From Zerene cesonia (taxonomy: Eukaryota > Arthropoda > Insecta > Lepidoptera > Pieridae), in assembly GCF_012273895.1 (NCBI RefSeq), contig NC_052106.1, positions 3,472,001 to 3,536,000 of the forward strand: DNA of 64,000 bases, given 5' to 3'. The notes under the pieces are model-generated. The model saw only the letters and a program-made list of their open reading frames with translations, was not told the DNA's origin and searched no databases. The translations under genes were made by a program, and so were the position numbers. Position 1 is the first letter of the stretch. Each line of letters opens with the position of its first letter. Positions 46,053-57,863 of this stretch are shown here, piece after piece.

Positions 46053-46897
46053 TATTTATATTGATTTTAACTGTTAAAATTCAGTAAAATATAAAACTTT
46101 TTAAACTATTTCGCCGTTTGATTTATGTACAACAACATACAAAACGGAGCTTCAAGCTTGGTAATTATTATCTGTCAATTGTCAAACCCGTATTATTATA
46201 CTACTCTTGGGGTCAAACTCATGAATTCATGAAACTACAGAATGTAACAGAAAACTACAGCTACACTGCAATCACGATCGAGTAAAAAACCAACTCGAAA
46301 TCGATATTTTTTAACATTACATATTTTGTAATATGCAAAAGTAAAAAAATTATAATACAAAAGTAAAATAATCATAAAACTGGATGACAAATTTTTGATC
46401 AAGCAATTTATAATAAACCAGTATGTCCTAAAACCTTCGTCGGAAATGTTATAAATTAATATATCACATAGGAAATTCTAGTTTTGGTGAAGGCATTTAG
46501 TAAAAACTAGTTTTAAACTATGGACGAAGGGGAAAAAAGATTTTAACTGTGTCTGTTTAAAAGAAAATAGTGTAACTCAAGATAAAGCAACGAATTTTTG
46601 GTACCTAATTATTTATGACATGTTGAACTTGTGTGTAAAAAATTTGAAAAACCTACATGGGGTTAAAGGTCACTTTATTTACTGACATAATATTATATTC
46701 TAATACAATCTTTGTTCCAGTAAACTGGCAATACCGATTCAGGGTGTGTTATGTTTGATTGACGACTGTTTTAACTTCTAGTATATTGCTGTCTTCACTC
46801 TTGCCAAAATCGCAATTCGAAATCTATGTTGAAAACCGTAATTCGGAACCTTTTTTAATGAATGGTATCATACGTGACTAGGCAGTGACCACTTACA
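46053..46897. promoter_or_regulatory. divergent promoter region of Ly6-E and Ly6-F
   Basis: 845 bases separate the two start codons, which point away from each other, so both core promoters or 5' exons must lie here or beyond. No clear TATA box is seen. TTTTAACAG on the minus strand at about 46078-46070 could be a splice acceptor before the Ly6-E ATG, in which case its leader exon lies further right. Confidence 0.45.
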
Positions 46898-47670
46898 ATG
46901 ACCAATAAAATTTTAATATTTTTTATGCTTTCTGCATTGCCTGCAGGTACATATCAAACTTTATTTATTAACTGTTTTTAGTTCATAGACTGCTATTTTT
47001 AAATTATCGTGACTTAATTTTCAGCATTGACTGTGAGATGTTACCAATGTGCATCATCACAAAATCTATACGAAGATACATGTGGAGCTTATAAAAGGTT
47101 TGATACCGACAGCCATATAGCGGTCGAGTGTAATAGTGATGAATCTCATATGCCTGGCTCTTTTTGTATGAAGCTAACTCAACAAGGACCAAAAGGATTT
47201 ATCTGTAAGTACTTCATCACATCACAAATTCAATGTTTTTTTGTATACAAAATTCTTTCTTTTTCTTCAGTTCACCAAATTAATGTTATTTGACAATCAA
47301 TAAATGAAATATCTATGATAATTTATGATTTTGCGCAGTTTTAACATGCAATCTAAACAAGCTGAAACCTTGAATCTTAAGATCCATATTGAAGCAACAG
47401 GACTTTAAGCTACATAGTTTGTTATAATAATTCATTTGATTCATTTGAATTTCAGGGGATGGAAGATGGCGACAAGTAATACGACGTTGCGCCTCCGTTG
47501 CTGAAACAGGAGTTACAGGTGTTTGTAACTGGGGAGTGTATGACAATGGAGTGTACTGGGAAGAGTGTTATTGCTCGGCTGATGAGTGCAATGGATCTGT
47601 GACTATACAAACTAATATGGCAATGATTTTTGGTATGATACTGACAACATTATATGTAGCTTTATCATGA
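46898..47670 (+). CDS. Ly6-F: Ly6/uPAR three-finger protein
   Basis: Three exons: 46898-46946, 47025-47204 and 47456-47670, giving 147 aa. It is the most compact gene of the cluster, with introns of 78 and 251 bases. The signal peptide is about residues 1-17 (MTNKILIFFMLSALPAA). The domain opens TVRCYQCASSQ and has ten cysteines: C-x2-C, DTC, VEC, SFC, RRC, GVC, then EECYCSADECN. A Trp/Tyr-rich stretch (WDGRWRQVIRRC, then VYDNGVYWEEC) stands out. The hydrophobic tail after CNGS (MAMIFGMILTTLYVAL) predicts a GPI anchor. The C-Y-C spacing near the end (one residue between cysteines eight and nine) is shared with Ly6-E (CTC) and differs from A to D, so E and F may be a divergent duplicate pair. 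Specific ortholog not assigned. Confidence 0.87.
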
Positions 47671-48742
47671 TCATATGTGTCTATTGTGCTAAATACTTAA
47701 GTATTTACATCATCTGTCCGCCCAAACAGAATCTGTTTTTCTATAGCAGCTTTTTATTTTAGTTGTAGAAAACAAACTGATAAGTAATATTTTTATATTA
47801 CTGACAAATTATTCCATCCGTTTATATGACAGTTCCGTCCATTTTTTCATATTTATAAGATATACAGTGTTATGTAAGTAAGAACTGTAAATAATAAGAC
47901 AACATAGTTCTTAAGTTTGTCCAATTTATTAATAAAGCAATGGAATTCATGTATTTAAGATTATATATACATACAAATATATGGATAGGTTTCTCAACAT
48001 TGTAAAACGATCAGCAAACATATTTCTTATGCATGTAGTTTTTAAATTTAAGATTTTGTTGAAAATATTGTCCATTAGTATTTAATAATTAATATATTCT
48101 ATATATATTCTAAATACTTCCTGCCTTGTTTAAATATTGTGAAATTTTGTGATATTTTACACTGGCAGGTTTTAAATAGGCTTATTAATTTGTCTGGATT
48201 ATTCCTGTCCCTGGATGGTAGAAATAATATATAAATCAAAATATGAATAATTTATAATCCTCAATGAAATGTTAAGAGTGCCTTTTCAGTAGTGCCGCCA
48301 GGAAACAAAAACATGACTTCATTTTTATTAACATAGTTTAAATTCATGTACAATGCTCCTTTGTTACAAAGACTATGCGTCATAGCAGTTACATTAGTTT
48401 AGAGGTGATATTTTCTTAATGAATTGTTGTTTGCATATTCAATTTGCAAAATTATGAATGAATTTCATTAAACTTTTATTATATTTTTATTGATGTGTTT
48501 CATTTAAAACTTGATAGAGAGCTTAACTAGAAATTTGAAGTATTCCATATTTTGAGTCAAGATTTGATTGAGTTACATAATTTCTAATAATTAATTGCAT
48601 AATATTAAATAATAGAAATGGATAAGGTGTCTAAAGTTAGCTATTTTTAATGTCTACATTTACATTTTTTAGCATAATAAGCATAAGTTTATAATCCTGA
48701 AATGATGTAAAGAAAAACTGTAATATTTTTTGCAGTTTTTAT
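47671..48742. other. convergent spacer between Ly6-F and GST
   Basis: 3' UTR of Ly6-F from the left and 3' UTR of the GST from the right. On the minus strand AATAAA occurs at 48743-48738 (overlapping the GST stop), 48491-48486 and 48480-48475. AT-rich, no named repeat. Confidence 0.6.
47931..47936 (+). promoter_or_regulatory. poly(A) signal of Ly6-F
   Basis: AATAAA 261 bases past the stop. Confidence 0.45.
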
Positions 48743-48743
48743 T
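48738..48743 (-). promoter_or_regulatory. poly(A) signal overlapping the GST stop codon
   Basis: On the minus strand the coding end reads TGAATAAA, so the last base of the stop codon is the first of AATAAA. If used, the 3' UTR would be only about 15-30 bases. Alternatives lie 250-270 bases downstream. Confidence 0.4.
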
Positions 48744-51021
48744 CATACATCAGTTTTAGGAGCTAGATCACTAAATGCTTTCACTTTAGGCACAGAATAA
48801 ACAGAATCGATGACTTTCTGGAAACTAGGATATTGTTTTTCGAGTTCTGGCAACTCTAACATCAATTTTAAATAATCGAATACTCCTGCGAACACAAAAT
48901 CACCCCATGTAAGCTGAAACAAAAGGCCTTGAATTTACAATTGACTTTTTACATTTGTATACAAATGAGATGAATCGATTTTAAATTCCATCAATTGGGT
49001 AATTAGCTTCTTTCTTCTTATATGACCCTTTCATGTTTAATTAATTTTATTTTCAAACATGCTGTTTACCATTAAACATCTTAAATTCATGGTATAATTA
49101 ATCAGAGACATTTATTTGGGAAGATTAGTGTTTTAGCTTGTAAGCAGCAGATTTTTTTAAGTTCTTACAAATTTATGATCATTTTATCAGGTGTAGCCTA
49201 TTGCAATGATATGATAAAGACGTCAGACGTAAAACTAGTTTACTCAAACGTAAATTCAGTACAATGTTAGACGCAGATAGGTATGCGTTTGCGTTGTCTT
49301 CACGAGAAGAGCGCACTTAAATTATTATGTACGAACATAATAATTGATGTGTTCTCTCATGTATTGCGATAAAACATATTATATAGCATTGATGTTTTCG
49401 TTTCGTAATAATTCTGTTAATGCAACGCAGGTAGAATTATTTGAATGAAAAGCTCGAATTTTGACTTTCAACCGACATTGATGGGATTTAAGTCTTAGGA
49501 GGATGTTCTGTGATGTAATTTCTTTATTTTAACTCACCTTTCCTAATGCAATGTGACCATTATTACGGCTTATAATATCATTCAATTTCTTTAACATTGC
49601 CGGAGCTGTTTCTTTGAAACATTTGTTTTGTAGTTTCTTTTTAACTTCGGGATCCTCTTCGTAATGCACTTGTATAGCAGCTTTAAACATTAATATAAAG
49701 AATATTTTATTATGTCATACACATTGTTTAATTGCTTAATATAAATGGTTTAATAGCGTTTAAACATGTTCTGTATTCTAGGACGCGTAAAAATCCGGCA
49801 AACACGCCCTAGAGGTTGAGGTTTTCCTCGGGACGGTTTATCTTTATAGCAGGCGAAAAGTGTAAATTTTTCTGCATGAATGTATCATGGATGATTGTTT
49901 CACTTTCACGTCACGCAAAAATAGATAACCGGATCTCAATCTGAGGAAAATTGTTATCTGAATTAGCACATATATGCTTCTCTTCACCTTGTTACCACGC
50001 AATTGAATACGCGAGGAAATTATGAAAATAAAGCGGCTCGATACTACGCTCGATATATTTATTTACAAAGAACTGTGGCCTCATTGAACGGAGTAATCGA
50101 TTAAACACAATTGAACTCACAGCTTCGTAAGTCGGTGAAGTAATCGACATTTTGATCGATCTCGAGAGACTCTTCCATACTGTCCCCAGCTAGGCCGTAC
50201 TTGTGGCCGAGATATCGGGCGATAGCGTTGCTTTGAGCGTATACTTTACCATCGATTTCCAGTGTAGGTAATTGGTTGAATGGTGTTGCTGACAAGGAAA
50301 TATATTAATTATGTTTGAGCATAAATAACTCGATAGGCATTTTATGTATACTTATGCATCATCTTAATCCCAGAGGTATGGAAGGAAATGGAAGCCATTG
50401 TTTGATATAAGTAAATAAATGAGGCAGTGGCAATTTGGTATGATGAAATAAAAATGAAACTTTAGATATTTTTAGTAATAGAATCATACCTATTTGAACA
50501 TTGTTTAAGTCATTATACCAATAAATACCTTTTCACTCCAAATTTTTATGATCAATTGTTTGTATGATATTATATATACTTATATTTATATCCTTACTTC
50601 CTTCATACATATGATATTGGTACTATTATGCGAACTTGTCTTTGTTTGGTAGTACGTTAGTCTTTCCTTTATTTTACAACAGAGCTATTTTATGGTATGA
50701 TTTTTTTGTCGGAAAGCTATAGTTAAAAGATAAGCTAATAACTCCTAACTGCAGCAGTACAACATGTCATTCGCATGGGAATATCCAGCATGAATAATAA
50801 TGTGTGTGTCACAATGTGTTTTATTAATGACCACGAGAACTATGGCAACGCGGGCAACAGCTAGTGGATTATAAAAATAATAACTTACAAGACAATACAT
50901 TTGGCCAATCTACTTCAGTATAACGAATGTCTTCAAAATCCTCCCCTCCATATGCGAGCAGAGTGCGTATTGCCTCGCCGAGCCCTCGAACGTCGAAATA
51001 GCGTAAAACTATTTTTGGCAT
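48743..51021 (-). CDS. GstS1: sigma-class glutathione S-transferase
   Basis: Four exons on the minus strand: 51021-50889, 50288-50121, 49680-49538 and 48913-48743, giving 204 aa, the usual size of insect sigma GSTs. Starts MPKIVLRYFDVRGLGEAIR; Tyr8 is the catalytic tyrosine that activates glutathione. The thioredoxin-like half has QLPTLEIDG with the cis-proline at 52 and QSNAIARYL at 63-71 with Ser64 for the glutathione gamma-glutamyl group. The helical half has the N-capping box TWGD at 150-153 in GKLTWGDFVF. It is a cytosolic enzyme that conjugates glutathione to lipid peroxidation products such as 4-hydroxynonenal; some family members make prostaglandin D2. No signal peptide, and unrelated to the Ly6 genes. 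The numbered symbol is by class only. Confidence 0.93.
48914..49537 (-). other. intron 3 of GST
   Basis: GTGAGT donor and TTTCAG acceptor on the minus strand, phase 0. No recognised repeat. Confidence 0.65.
49681..50120 (-). other. intron 2 of GST
   Basis: GTGAGT donor; the acceptor is an unusual purine-rich TTTAAAG rather than CAG, chosen because it joins the reading frame (DLRS to AIQVHYEED). Contains a LINE-tail-like stretch at about 49860-49940 (TTTCACTTTCACGTCACGC). Confidence 0.6.
50289..50888 (-). other. intron 1 of GST
   Basis: GTAAGT donor and TTGTCAG acceptor on the minus strand, phase 1. A repeat end at about 50745-50875 finishes ACGCGGGCAACAGCTAGTGG. Confidence 0.6.
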
Positions 51022-51983
51022 TTTTTTACTGAAATGTATCAACGTATTCTATTGAGACAACTTGGTTACACAAAATAAAATAACCAGTGATGTTTTAATG
51101 TTGATTGTTCATCCTCCAGATTGTAAAAATTTAGAGTGTTTTTATATATTATCATAGTAAAAATAAATTACATTAATCTGATGTCCTACTTAATTAATTC
51201 AATTATACATGTTAATCGCTATCATTTAATTGCTTAAATATATGGATCATGTAATATATTTTTTAAACAATCACAACTACACACAGTAACGTAATTACAT
51301 GTATTTGAAAATAATTATTTACTTAAATACCTTTTAGGTATTCACTCCTAAGGAACACACCTTATAAAAAACTAGGCTAAATATGGCGCATGAGCGGTTT
51401 ATACGCTAAATTAAATATTATATGAAGATAAGGAATCAACATGATTCCACAGCATATCAATTAATTATGATAAGAGTTATTATTAGAAATTCAAATCGTC
51501 TTCAGCGCTTGTAAAAACCATTTTGAGGGATAATGTTGCGGAGAGCTGTGTATTTAAACACTAACACGTAGCTGCTGATAGTATTATTAAAACCTTTAAA
51601 ACATATTTTTTTCAATTAAAACTTCAGATCGTTGGCAAAAGCATGTCAATTTAGTAAATAATACAAAAGAAAATATTATGAACGATTGATCGTTTACTAT
51701 ATTATAGAAATAATATTTTTTTTTAACTATTGTACGTTATGTATTCCCTGATGAATTAATAAGTCCATACGCGTCTTCTCCTGTTTCTTGTTATGTGTAT
51801 ACATAACATATTTTACAACGATTATTCGAAAAGAAAAATAAATTACGTTAATTTGAGTAATAACCTTATTTGATAAAATTGAATAAGCGAAGAAGAATAT
51901 ATCTCTACTGAATATTTAGATAAACGACGATTGGACGAAAGGTTTTTGAAAGAAAATTGTTCTACATTGTAATTTATAATAAC

Positions 51984-52177
51984 TACTAGCTGCGCTCCGC
52001 GGTTTCACCCGCGTAAGTCCGTAGGAGTATCGGGATAAAAAATTGCCTATATGTTAATCCAGTTGTTCAGCTGTCTACGTACCAAATTTCATTGCAATCG
52101 GTTCAGTAGTTTTTGCGTGAAAGAGTAACAAACACACACATCGTTACAAACTTTCGCATTTATAATATTAGTAGGAT
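51984..52177 (-). repeat. LINE tail, GCGAAAGTTTGT family
   Basis: Begins ACTAGCTGCGCTCCGCGG and ends ACTTTCGCATTTATAATATT, the exact reverse layout of the copies at 13729 and 36405. Confidence 0.8.
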
Positions 52178-53099
52178 ATTATATTATATAAGGTAGGATA
52201 GAATATTATAATAGGTAATATTATATCTGATTAAAAAGTAGAATTGTTTAGTAAATAATGTATTATGTGCAAAACATTCAAGCCTTATCCCTGGAACGTT
52301 CTAGAAATTTCCGGATTCATTATATAATGGATTAACCTACCAGATATCCTTAAAACCTTCACCTTCATAAACAATGAACCGTGTGAATTGACTCTCAAAG
52401 GGCCGGGGCATGGAAATTAATTACACACCATAGAAAATATATGATAATAATAAGTAACAGCCCGGTCAACAAATAATCTTAATCAAATAAAAAGTAAATG
52501 TACCTACTTCAATTCGATTAGAGAGCAGTGCTTATGAACTCTTAGGAACCCGCTTGCGTAGCTAAATTGTTATTTGAAGCTCTAAAATTCGTTCGTTATT
52601 GTTATCATGATAAAATTTCGGACAAACATTCTAAACTAAAACTCTTGATGCATTAAGCTAAATAATAACATAAATTTCAATTGTAAAACAGTACGTTCAC
52701 AACAATAATAACTTTCTTTCCCAATCTGCATAATGCTTACATATGAATATTGAAGGGAATGCATATATAGAAAAAAATTAAAAAAATATAGTCGAATAGC
52801 GTCCTCCTTGTTTGAAATCGGTTGAATTTAAAGAATTGGTTTATGATGATGGAAAATTAATTGATGTTTTACATACAACAAATTGTAATAATCTAGTGTT
52901 CACAAAACAGAAAGTAACCGACAAAGTTTAGTTTTGCTTTAGTCATTTGAGGACAACAGTAACAGAGTACAGTTGGAGTCAACAGTAATTCACTATTTAC
53001 AAATTGGTTATATTAATAAAAATTAAGAATTCGATCCAAACTTTGCTCAAATGAACTGAAATTGTATTAAATAGGAAATATCAATTTACTTATATAATC

Positions 53100-53360
53100 A
53101 CACTAATATTCTAAATGTGAAAGTTTGTTTGTTTGGATGTTTATCCGTCAATCACACTGAAACTGCTGAACTGATTTAGATGAAATTTGGTGTACAGACA
53201 AAATAAAATGGAGCTTTCTAAATAAGTTTTTTGCTAAAATAAGTAGTTCACGAGATATAATGTATTAAACTTCGAAGAAAAGTGTTATACTTCGTCGAAA
53301 ATACAAGAAACAGATACTCGGAAGAACATATTTTAGTCCACGCGGGCGGAAAGATAGTTA
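53100..53360 (+). repeat. diverged LINE tail
   Basis: 'CTAAATGTGAAAGTTTGTTTG', 'CTGCTGAACTGATTTAGATG', 'AAATTTGGTGTACAGAC' and 'CACGCGGGCGGAAAGATAG'. A longer, different subfamily from the common tail here. Confidence 0.65.
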
Positions 53361-53440
53361 TTAATATATGCATGTATTTAAAACAAGCATAGAGTTTTTC
53401 AATGATCCCTGCTAGTTCGTTATTTCTTTCAATTTGTCAA

Positions 53441-53577
53441 GCATTTCCTCATCCCTTTCCCCTTAAAAGCGGCAACGCATTCGCAGAGGAATTATCTATG
53501 TGCATGTTCATGGGCAGTGGTGACCGCTTACCATCAGGCGAAACACCAGCTCAGTTGCTCGCTATGTCATAAAAAAA
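53441..53577 (+). repeat. ~300 bp repeat, copy 7 (3' half only)
   Basis: From about GCATTTCCTCATCCC through GGCAACGCATTCGCAGAGG and GGTGACCGCTTACCATCAGG to TGCTCGCTATGTCATAAAAA. 5'-truncated, typical of retroposed elements. Confidence 0.75.
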
Positions 53578-53874
53578 TTTAGTCATTTACACGCCGTGAG
53601 TAAAAACATGGGTTAACAGGCTAGTGAATATTACGTTGGGACATTGATAGCTGACCCGGGAGATCATGATTGTAGACAATACTGATTGTCGACTGACTTC
53701 CAATGGTTTTGGAAAGAATTCCAAGGTAGAGAAATAATTAATCATTGCTTATGTGAATTGGCCAATAATATCATGGGATTTGACCCTAATAAACGTTTTC
53801 TTCTGAGGTTTTTTGAATTTGCAAATCTATGTGTCTATAGTAGCAGTATCTATAGTATCTTTGCAAATCTGTAT

Positions 53875-54175
53875 GTGGGAGTCGAGCACGCTTCGGCACG
53901 AATTGGGCCAGCTCGCACCGAGGAAGTACCACACCCCATTTCTGTGGGCGTGTTTCCTCCGAAGAGAGGGAGAGCCGGAGGCCCATATCCTTTTCCTTCT
54001 CCTTCCCTTTATTCCTCTCATCAATCCTTTCTTAATCCGCACCAATTTAAAGTCGACACTCCATTTGTAGAGGCGTAGGGTCTGCATTACGCCTCTCCAA
54101 ATGTTCATGTGCGGTGGTAGCGCTTACCATCTGGTAACCCACCAGCTCCATTGCTGACAATGACGTAAAAAAAAA
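53875..54175 (+). repeat. ~300 bp SINE/LINE-tail repeat, copy 8
   Basis: GTGGGAGTCGAGCACGCTTC start, CT-rich middle and TGACAATGACGTAAAAAAAA end. The CGGCGTGAAATAG block is deleted. Only about 300 bases from copy 7. Confidence 0.85.
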
Positions 54176-54839
54176 TAGAAGGAATCCACGCTTGATCAAT
54201 ACTCTGAAGGTAAGCTTATCATGCTCATTGATCAAATTCAATCGAATTTATACAGAACAGTCATGTAAAACTAGACTTCTCGGATATGTGCCCCACCAAC
54301 AAGTGGATGTGAATATGTTATTGATTGATTTTATGTATTGTTTCTTATTTAGTTATAGATTTTGAGTCATATGAACGTGCACATCCAGCATTCCTTACCA
54401 ACAGGGCCTGGAAGAGATTGCTTTTTAGCAACAAGATCCCCTTTTCGTAGATAGTATTAAGTGCTCACATTCTAATTTGTGTATAAATTTCTTTTTAATA
54501 AATAAAGACAAGTAATGATCAAATTTAACAGACGAGGAGAAGAACTTATATGAGATCTCCCAAATCAATAAAAAAACTATATGTATTAGTCAGGTCTCCA
54601 AACGGAGGAATGAACAATTGTGGTGCGTGAGTTTCTAATATATAATTATATGAGAAATATTCAAAATACCAAAATCAACATAAAAATCATTTTATGTTTT
54701 ACTAGACTGTTACACTAAGTACCTACACTAAAACTAAGCGAAAACAAAATTAATGTCAAAACAAATATAAACGACAACCCAATTCTTAAAAATAAATCTT
54801 GGAAAAGAATTATCGCTAAACCATTGAGCTTTTCCCAAT

Positions 54840-55249
54840 GATACCTCGGAGGGAATCGTGAAAAACCGGCGCTGTTCGTATTATCACTGCGCAGCGACTA
54901 GCTGTTCCATTTTATCCCGATACTCCTTACGCGTGTAAGATAGAGAGGGCAGATCAATCTACGTTTCTATTTATGGCACTTCTGAACCGACTCCTGGCGA
55001 GGCTTTCCTGTAGGCTACAGAGTACAGATACAGCCCGCTCTCAGTGGCCTGAAGGATTGAACGTGAAACGTTTGCATGTGATCTTTAAAAAACGGTATTT
55101 CATGATTATTGTAATATAAATCACAGCAAATTGACATTAGTGACTGATAGTGCGTGTATATATTTTTATAAAGTGAAGTGTTAACTTTTTGCAAAGATTA
55201 AAGTTTGATAACGGACGTGGATCACAAAAACGTGATAATTCAATAGCGG
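54840..55249 (+). promoter_or_regulatory. candidate promoter and noncoding first exon
   Basis: This stretch is clearly richer in CpG and GC than its surroundings, without matching the window's repeats. A TCAGT initiator-like motif lies at about 55038, and at 55249 the sequence reads AATAGCG followed by GTGAGT, a strong splice donor. No ATG with a convincing frame precedes it. This could be the untranslated first exon of a plus-strand gene whose coding exons lie beyond 64000. Inference only. Confidence 0.35.
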
Positions 55250-56059
55250 TGAGTTATAATGAAAAATAATATTTTACATGTGAATATACAGAAATTTACA
55301 ATTTTCAGGCCGTAATGAAAGGAAAGTGATCCCTATTATTTATAATGTTTACGGAAATATGTCAAGTTTTGTTTTAACATTTTCAATATAAAATGAAACA
55401 GAAATTTATGAAGAATGACAATATATTGATTGTATATTTATTACATAATTATATGGAGTGTGTGAATTATATATAAATACAGCAAGGTTATTTCTTCATA
55501 CTACAACATTTATTTGAAGAATATTTCTATGGACGATTCTTGTGAACATGTTGATTTTATAACAGCATCACTTTTTTAAAGTGAAAATGTTGTTCCGAGT
55601 TTTTTATTAAATCACATACTTATACATCATGTAATTAAATAAAGCAAAAAGTGCTGGAAAAAAACATATTACACTTAATATCAAAATATACCTACATTAA
55701 ATTGTAATTACTTCTTTGTATCTAACAACATTGGCATTAAGTTGTTGCATCGAGAAATACATTTATTGTATTTTTATTTTTAATATTTTGGTTGAATTGA
55801 ACCAAACCAAATAATATTTGAGTAATGTAGCATAATTATTGTTATTTCATCTTCTTTCAACACCCACTGCAGTTTTAATGGTATCTTAGAAAGCCAAACA
55901 ATCATAAAATATATCCACTCTTTACATAACGTTAAGGTTTCTTGAATTTAATGAAGCAACACTAAACAGCGGTAAGAATGTAATGTTCTGTAAAATTTGC
56001 CAATCGTTTCTTCGCAGTTTTAATTGTATAATTAACTGTTGATTTTTAGAGTATGCATA

Positions 56060-56265
56060 ATTATTTATTCGTTAATGTAATTCTATCTACCTATCTCTTT
56101 TTCACATCTAAACTACGGAACGATTTGGATGAAATTTGGGGCATACGGAATATTTTCTATCCAGGAAATCCCACGGAAATGGAAACTGTACGGGAAAACC
56201 TTCAGATTGTCTATTTTTTGTTTTGCCACGCAGGCGAAGTCGCGCGTGAGAATCATGTTCAAAGA
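56060..56265 (+). repeat. diverged LINE tail
   Basis: 'GGAACGATTTGGATGAAATT' and 'GCCACGCAGGCGAAGTCGCG' place it with RTE-like tails, a subfamily different from the GCGAAAGTTTGT one. Confidence 0.55.
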
Positions 56266-56744
56266 TAAATGAAGAAAATAGTACACAAAACTGAACTGAC
56301 CATCTGTTGATTGTAGATCCTCATTCTTAAATTTCTCATACCTACTTCATCGAGTGGACACTAGTTGCTAAATCAATACAGCTCGAGGAACAACGTGACT
56401 TATAAAACGCGTATTATTATTATGAAAACACTAAACCCAAGCAATCTTTTTATTTTGTGTTTAACCCATCTTCCTTTTTAAATTTAAGGCGCCTTTTCGG
56501 TAATTTACACAGCCTATGTCACTACCGCATTTTTTATTACAATGGGGTATGTCAAAATCCGCATTGCGATTTGGGTTGTGGGGCGTGCGACATAATGGGA
56601 CAACAAAATCACCTACATATGCTCGAAAAACATTGTCTATAACTAGCGGACCGCCCTGGCTTCAGATGGGGTACGTCTTTTGTCTGGATCAAACCTTCCT
56701 TGTGCCTTAAAAAAAAATGCGTTAAAAATATGGTCAAATTGGTT

Positions 56745-56922
56745 GTGTCCCGTAGGAATATCGGTAAAAAGTTGCCTATGTGTTATTCCAGTTATCCAGC
56801 TATCTACTTACTAAATTTCATTGCATTAGGCGCAGTAGATTTTACGTGAAAAAATAATAAATATACCCATACACTTTCCATCCATCCTCACAAACTTTCG
56901 AATTTATAATATTAGTAGGATG
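56745..56922 (-). repeat. LINE tail, GCGAAAGTTTGT family, diverged
   Basis: CCCGTAGGAATATCGGTAAA start and ACTTTCGAATTTATAATATT end, reverse orientation, with several substitutions against the copy at 51984. Confidence 0.7.
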
Positions 56923-57612
56923 TTCTGCCGCAATGGCAATTTCAGCAAATATAACAAAAATATCGTTTTGTATTTTCACTACTTCATCCTAATACTAACT
57001 CAGTACTAATGTATTGTATTTACATTACTAGCCTAACTATCTCTAGAGATAAAAATCATACCATAAATCGTTGCAACGTGAAAGAAGGACAAACAAACAA
57101 ACACACTTTCGCATTTATAATATTAGGTAATATTTCTAATAAATCCATACAAGTATACATAGAGTATTATAATGCAGACATAACCTTAGTTAAATACCGA
57201 CCAGAGCAATAAATTCGAAGGCAATAAACGTATAACACAATATATAATAATGAACTTAAAGCTCACGTAAAATGTACTAACTAGATACTCATTTTTGGTT
57301 AATTATGTAAAAATTGTGATCTTATCCTTTTACGAGTGTCCTCGACAAGAGTACCGTTATGAATAGTGATGTCATTTAATACAGCCCTTTGTTACAAATT
57401 AGTTGCAAGGACAGTCTCATAGAGTCATTAATTGCTGCTTCAGCGTTATTCTTCGGGTTGCGTATTACGTATAACAAACACGACTGGTTGTAGGTTATGA
57501 CAGATTAGGTACATATATTATTAAAAAATAAAATGAAAAGTCACAAGTGGAACATAATATTCTATAATATTTAAAAAGTCACAAGTCACAGAAGGAAACA
57601 AATTGGGACCAT

Positions 57613-57863
57613 ACGAGTCGAGCACTTTTCGGCACGGATTGGGCCAGTTCGCACCGGGGAAGTATCACAACCCTAGAGAAGATCGGATTGAAATAGTAGC
57701 ATGCTACTGAGTTACATACGGAGGGAGGCGGTGGCCCCTTTCCTTTTCCCCCTTCCCACTCCATTCCTTCATGCCAGATGTCAATCCTTTCCTTATCCTT
57801 TACCTCATAAAAGCGGGTAGCCCATACCAGAGGTACTGCCTCTGCGAATATTTATAGGCGGTT
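57613..57863 (+). repeat. ~300 bp SINE/LINE-tail repeat, copy 9
   Basis: ACGAGTCGAGCACTTTTCGG start; ends near TTATAGGCGG without the usual A-rich tail, so it is 3'-truncated. Confidence 0.8.

Larger units (their letters stand above)
51022..54839. other. upstream flank of GST, repeats
   Basis: AT-rich DNA with a reverse-strand tail at 51984-52177, a diverged tail at 53100-53360 and two ~300 bp repeats at 53441-53577 and 53875-54175. The open frame across 53686-54078 runs into the repeat and is not a gene. A noncoding leader exon of the GST may lie here but I cannot place it. Confidence 0.6.

Noticed and set aside
6233..47670. Possible three-finger toxins
   Set aside because: The Ly6 fold is shared with snake toxins, but these proteins have C-terminal hydrophobic GPI signals and the ten-cysteine insect Ly6 pattern, so they are cell-surface proteins.
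53686..54078. 130-codon open frame
   Set aside because: Its second half is the ~300 bp repeat, the first half has no domain and no usual start context.
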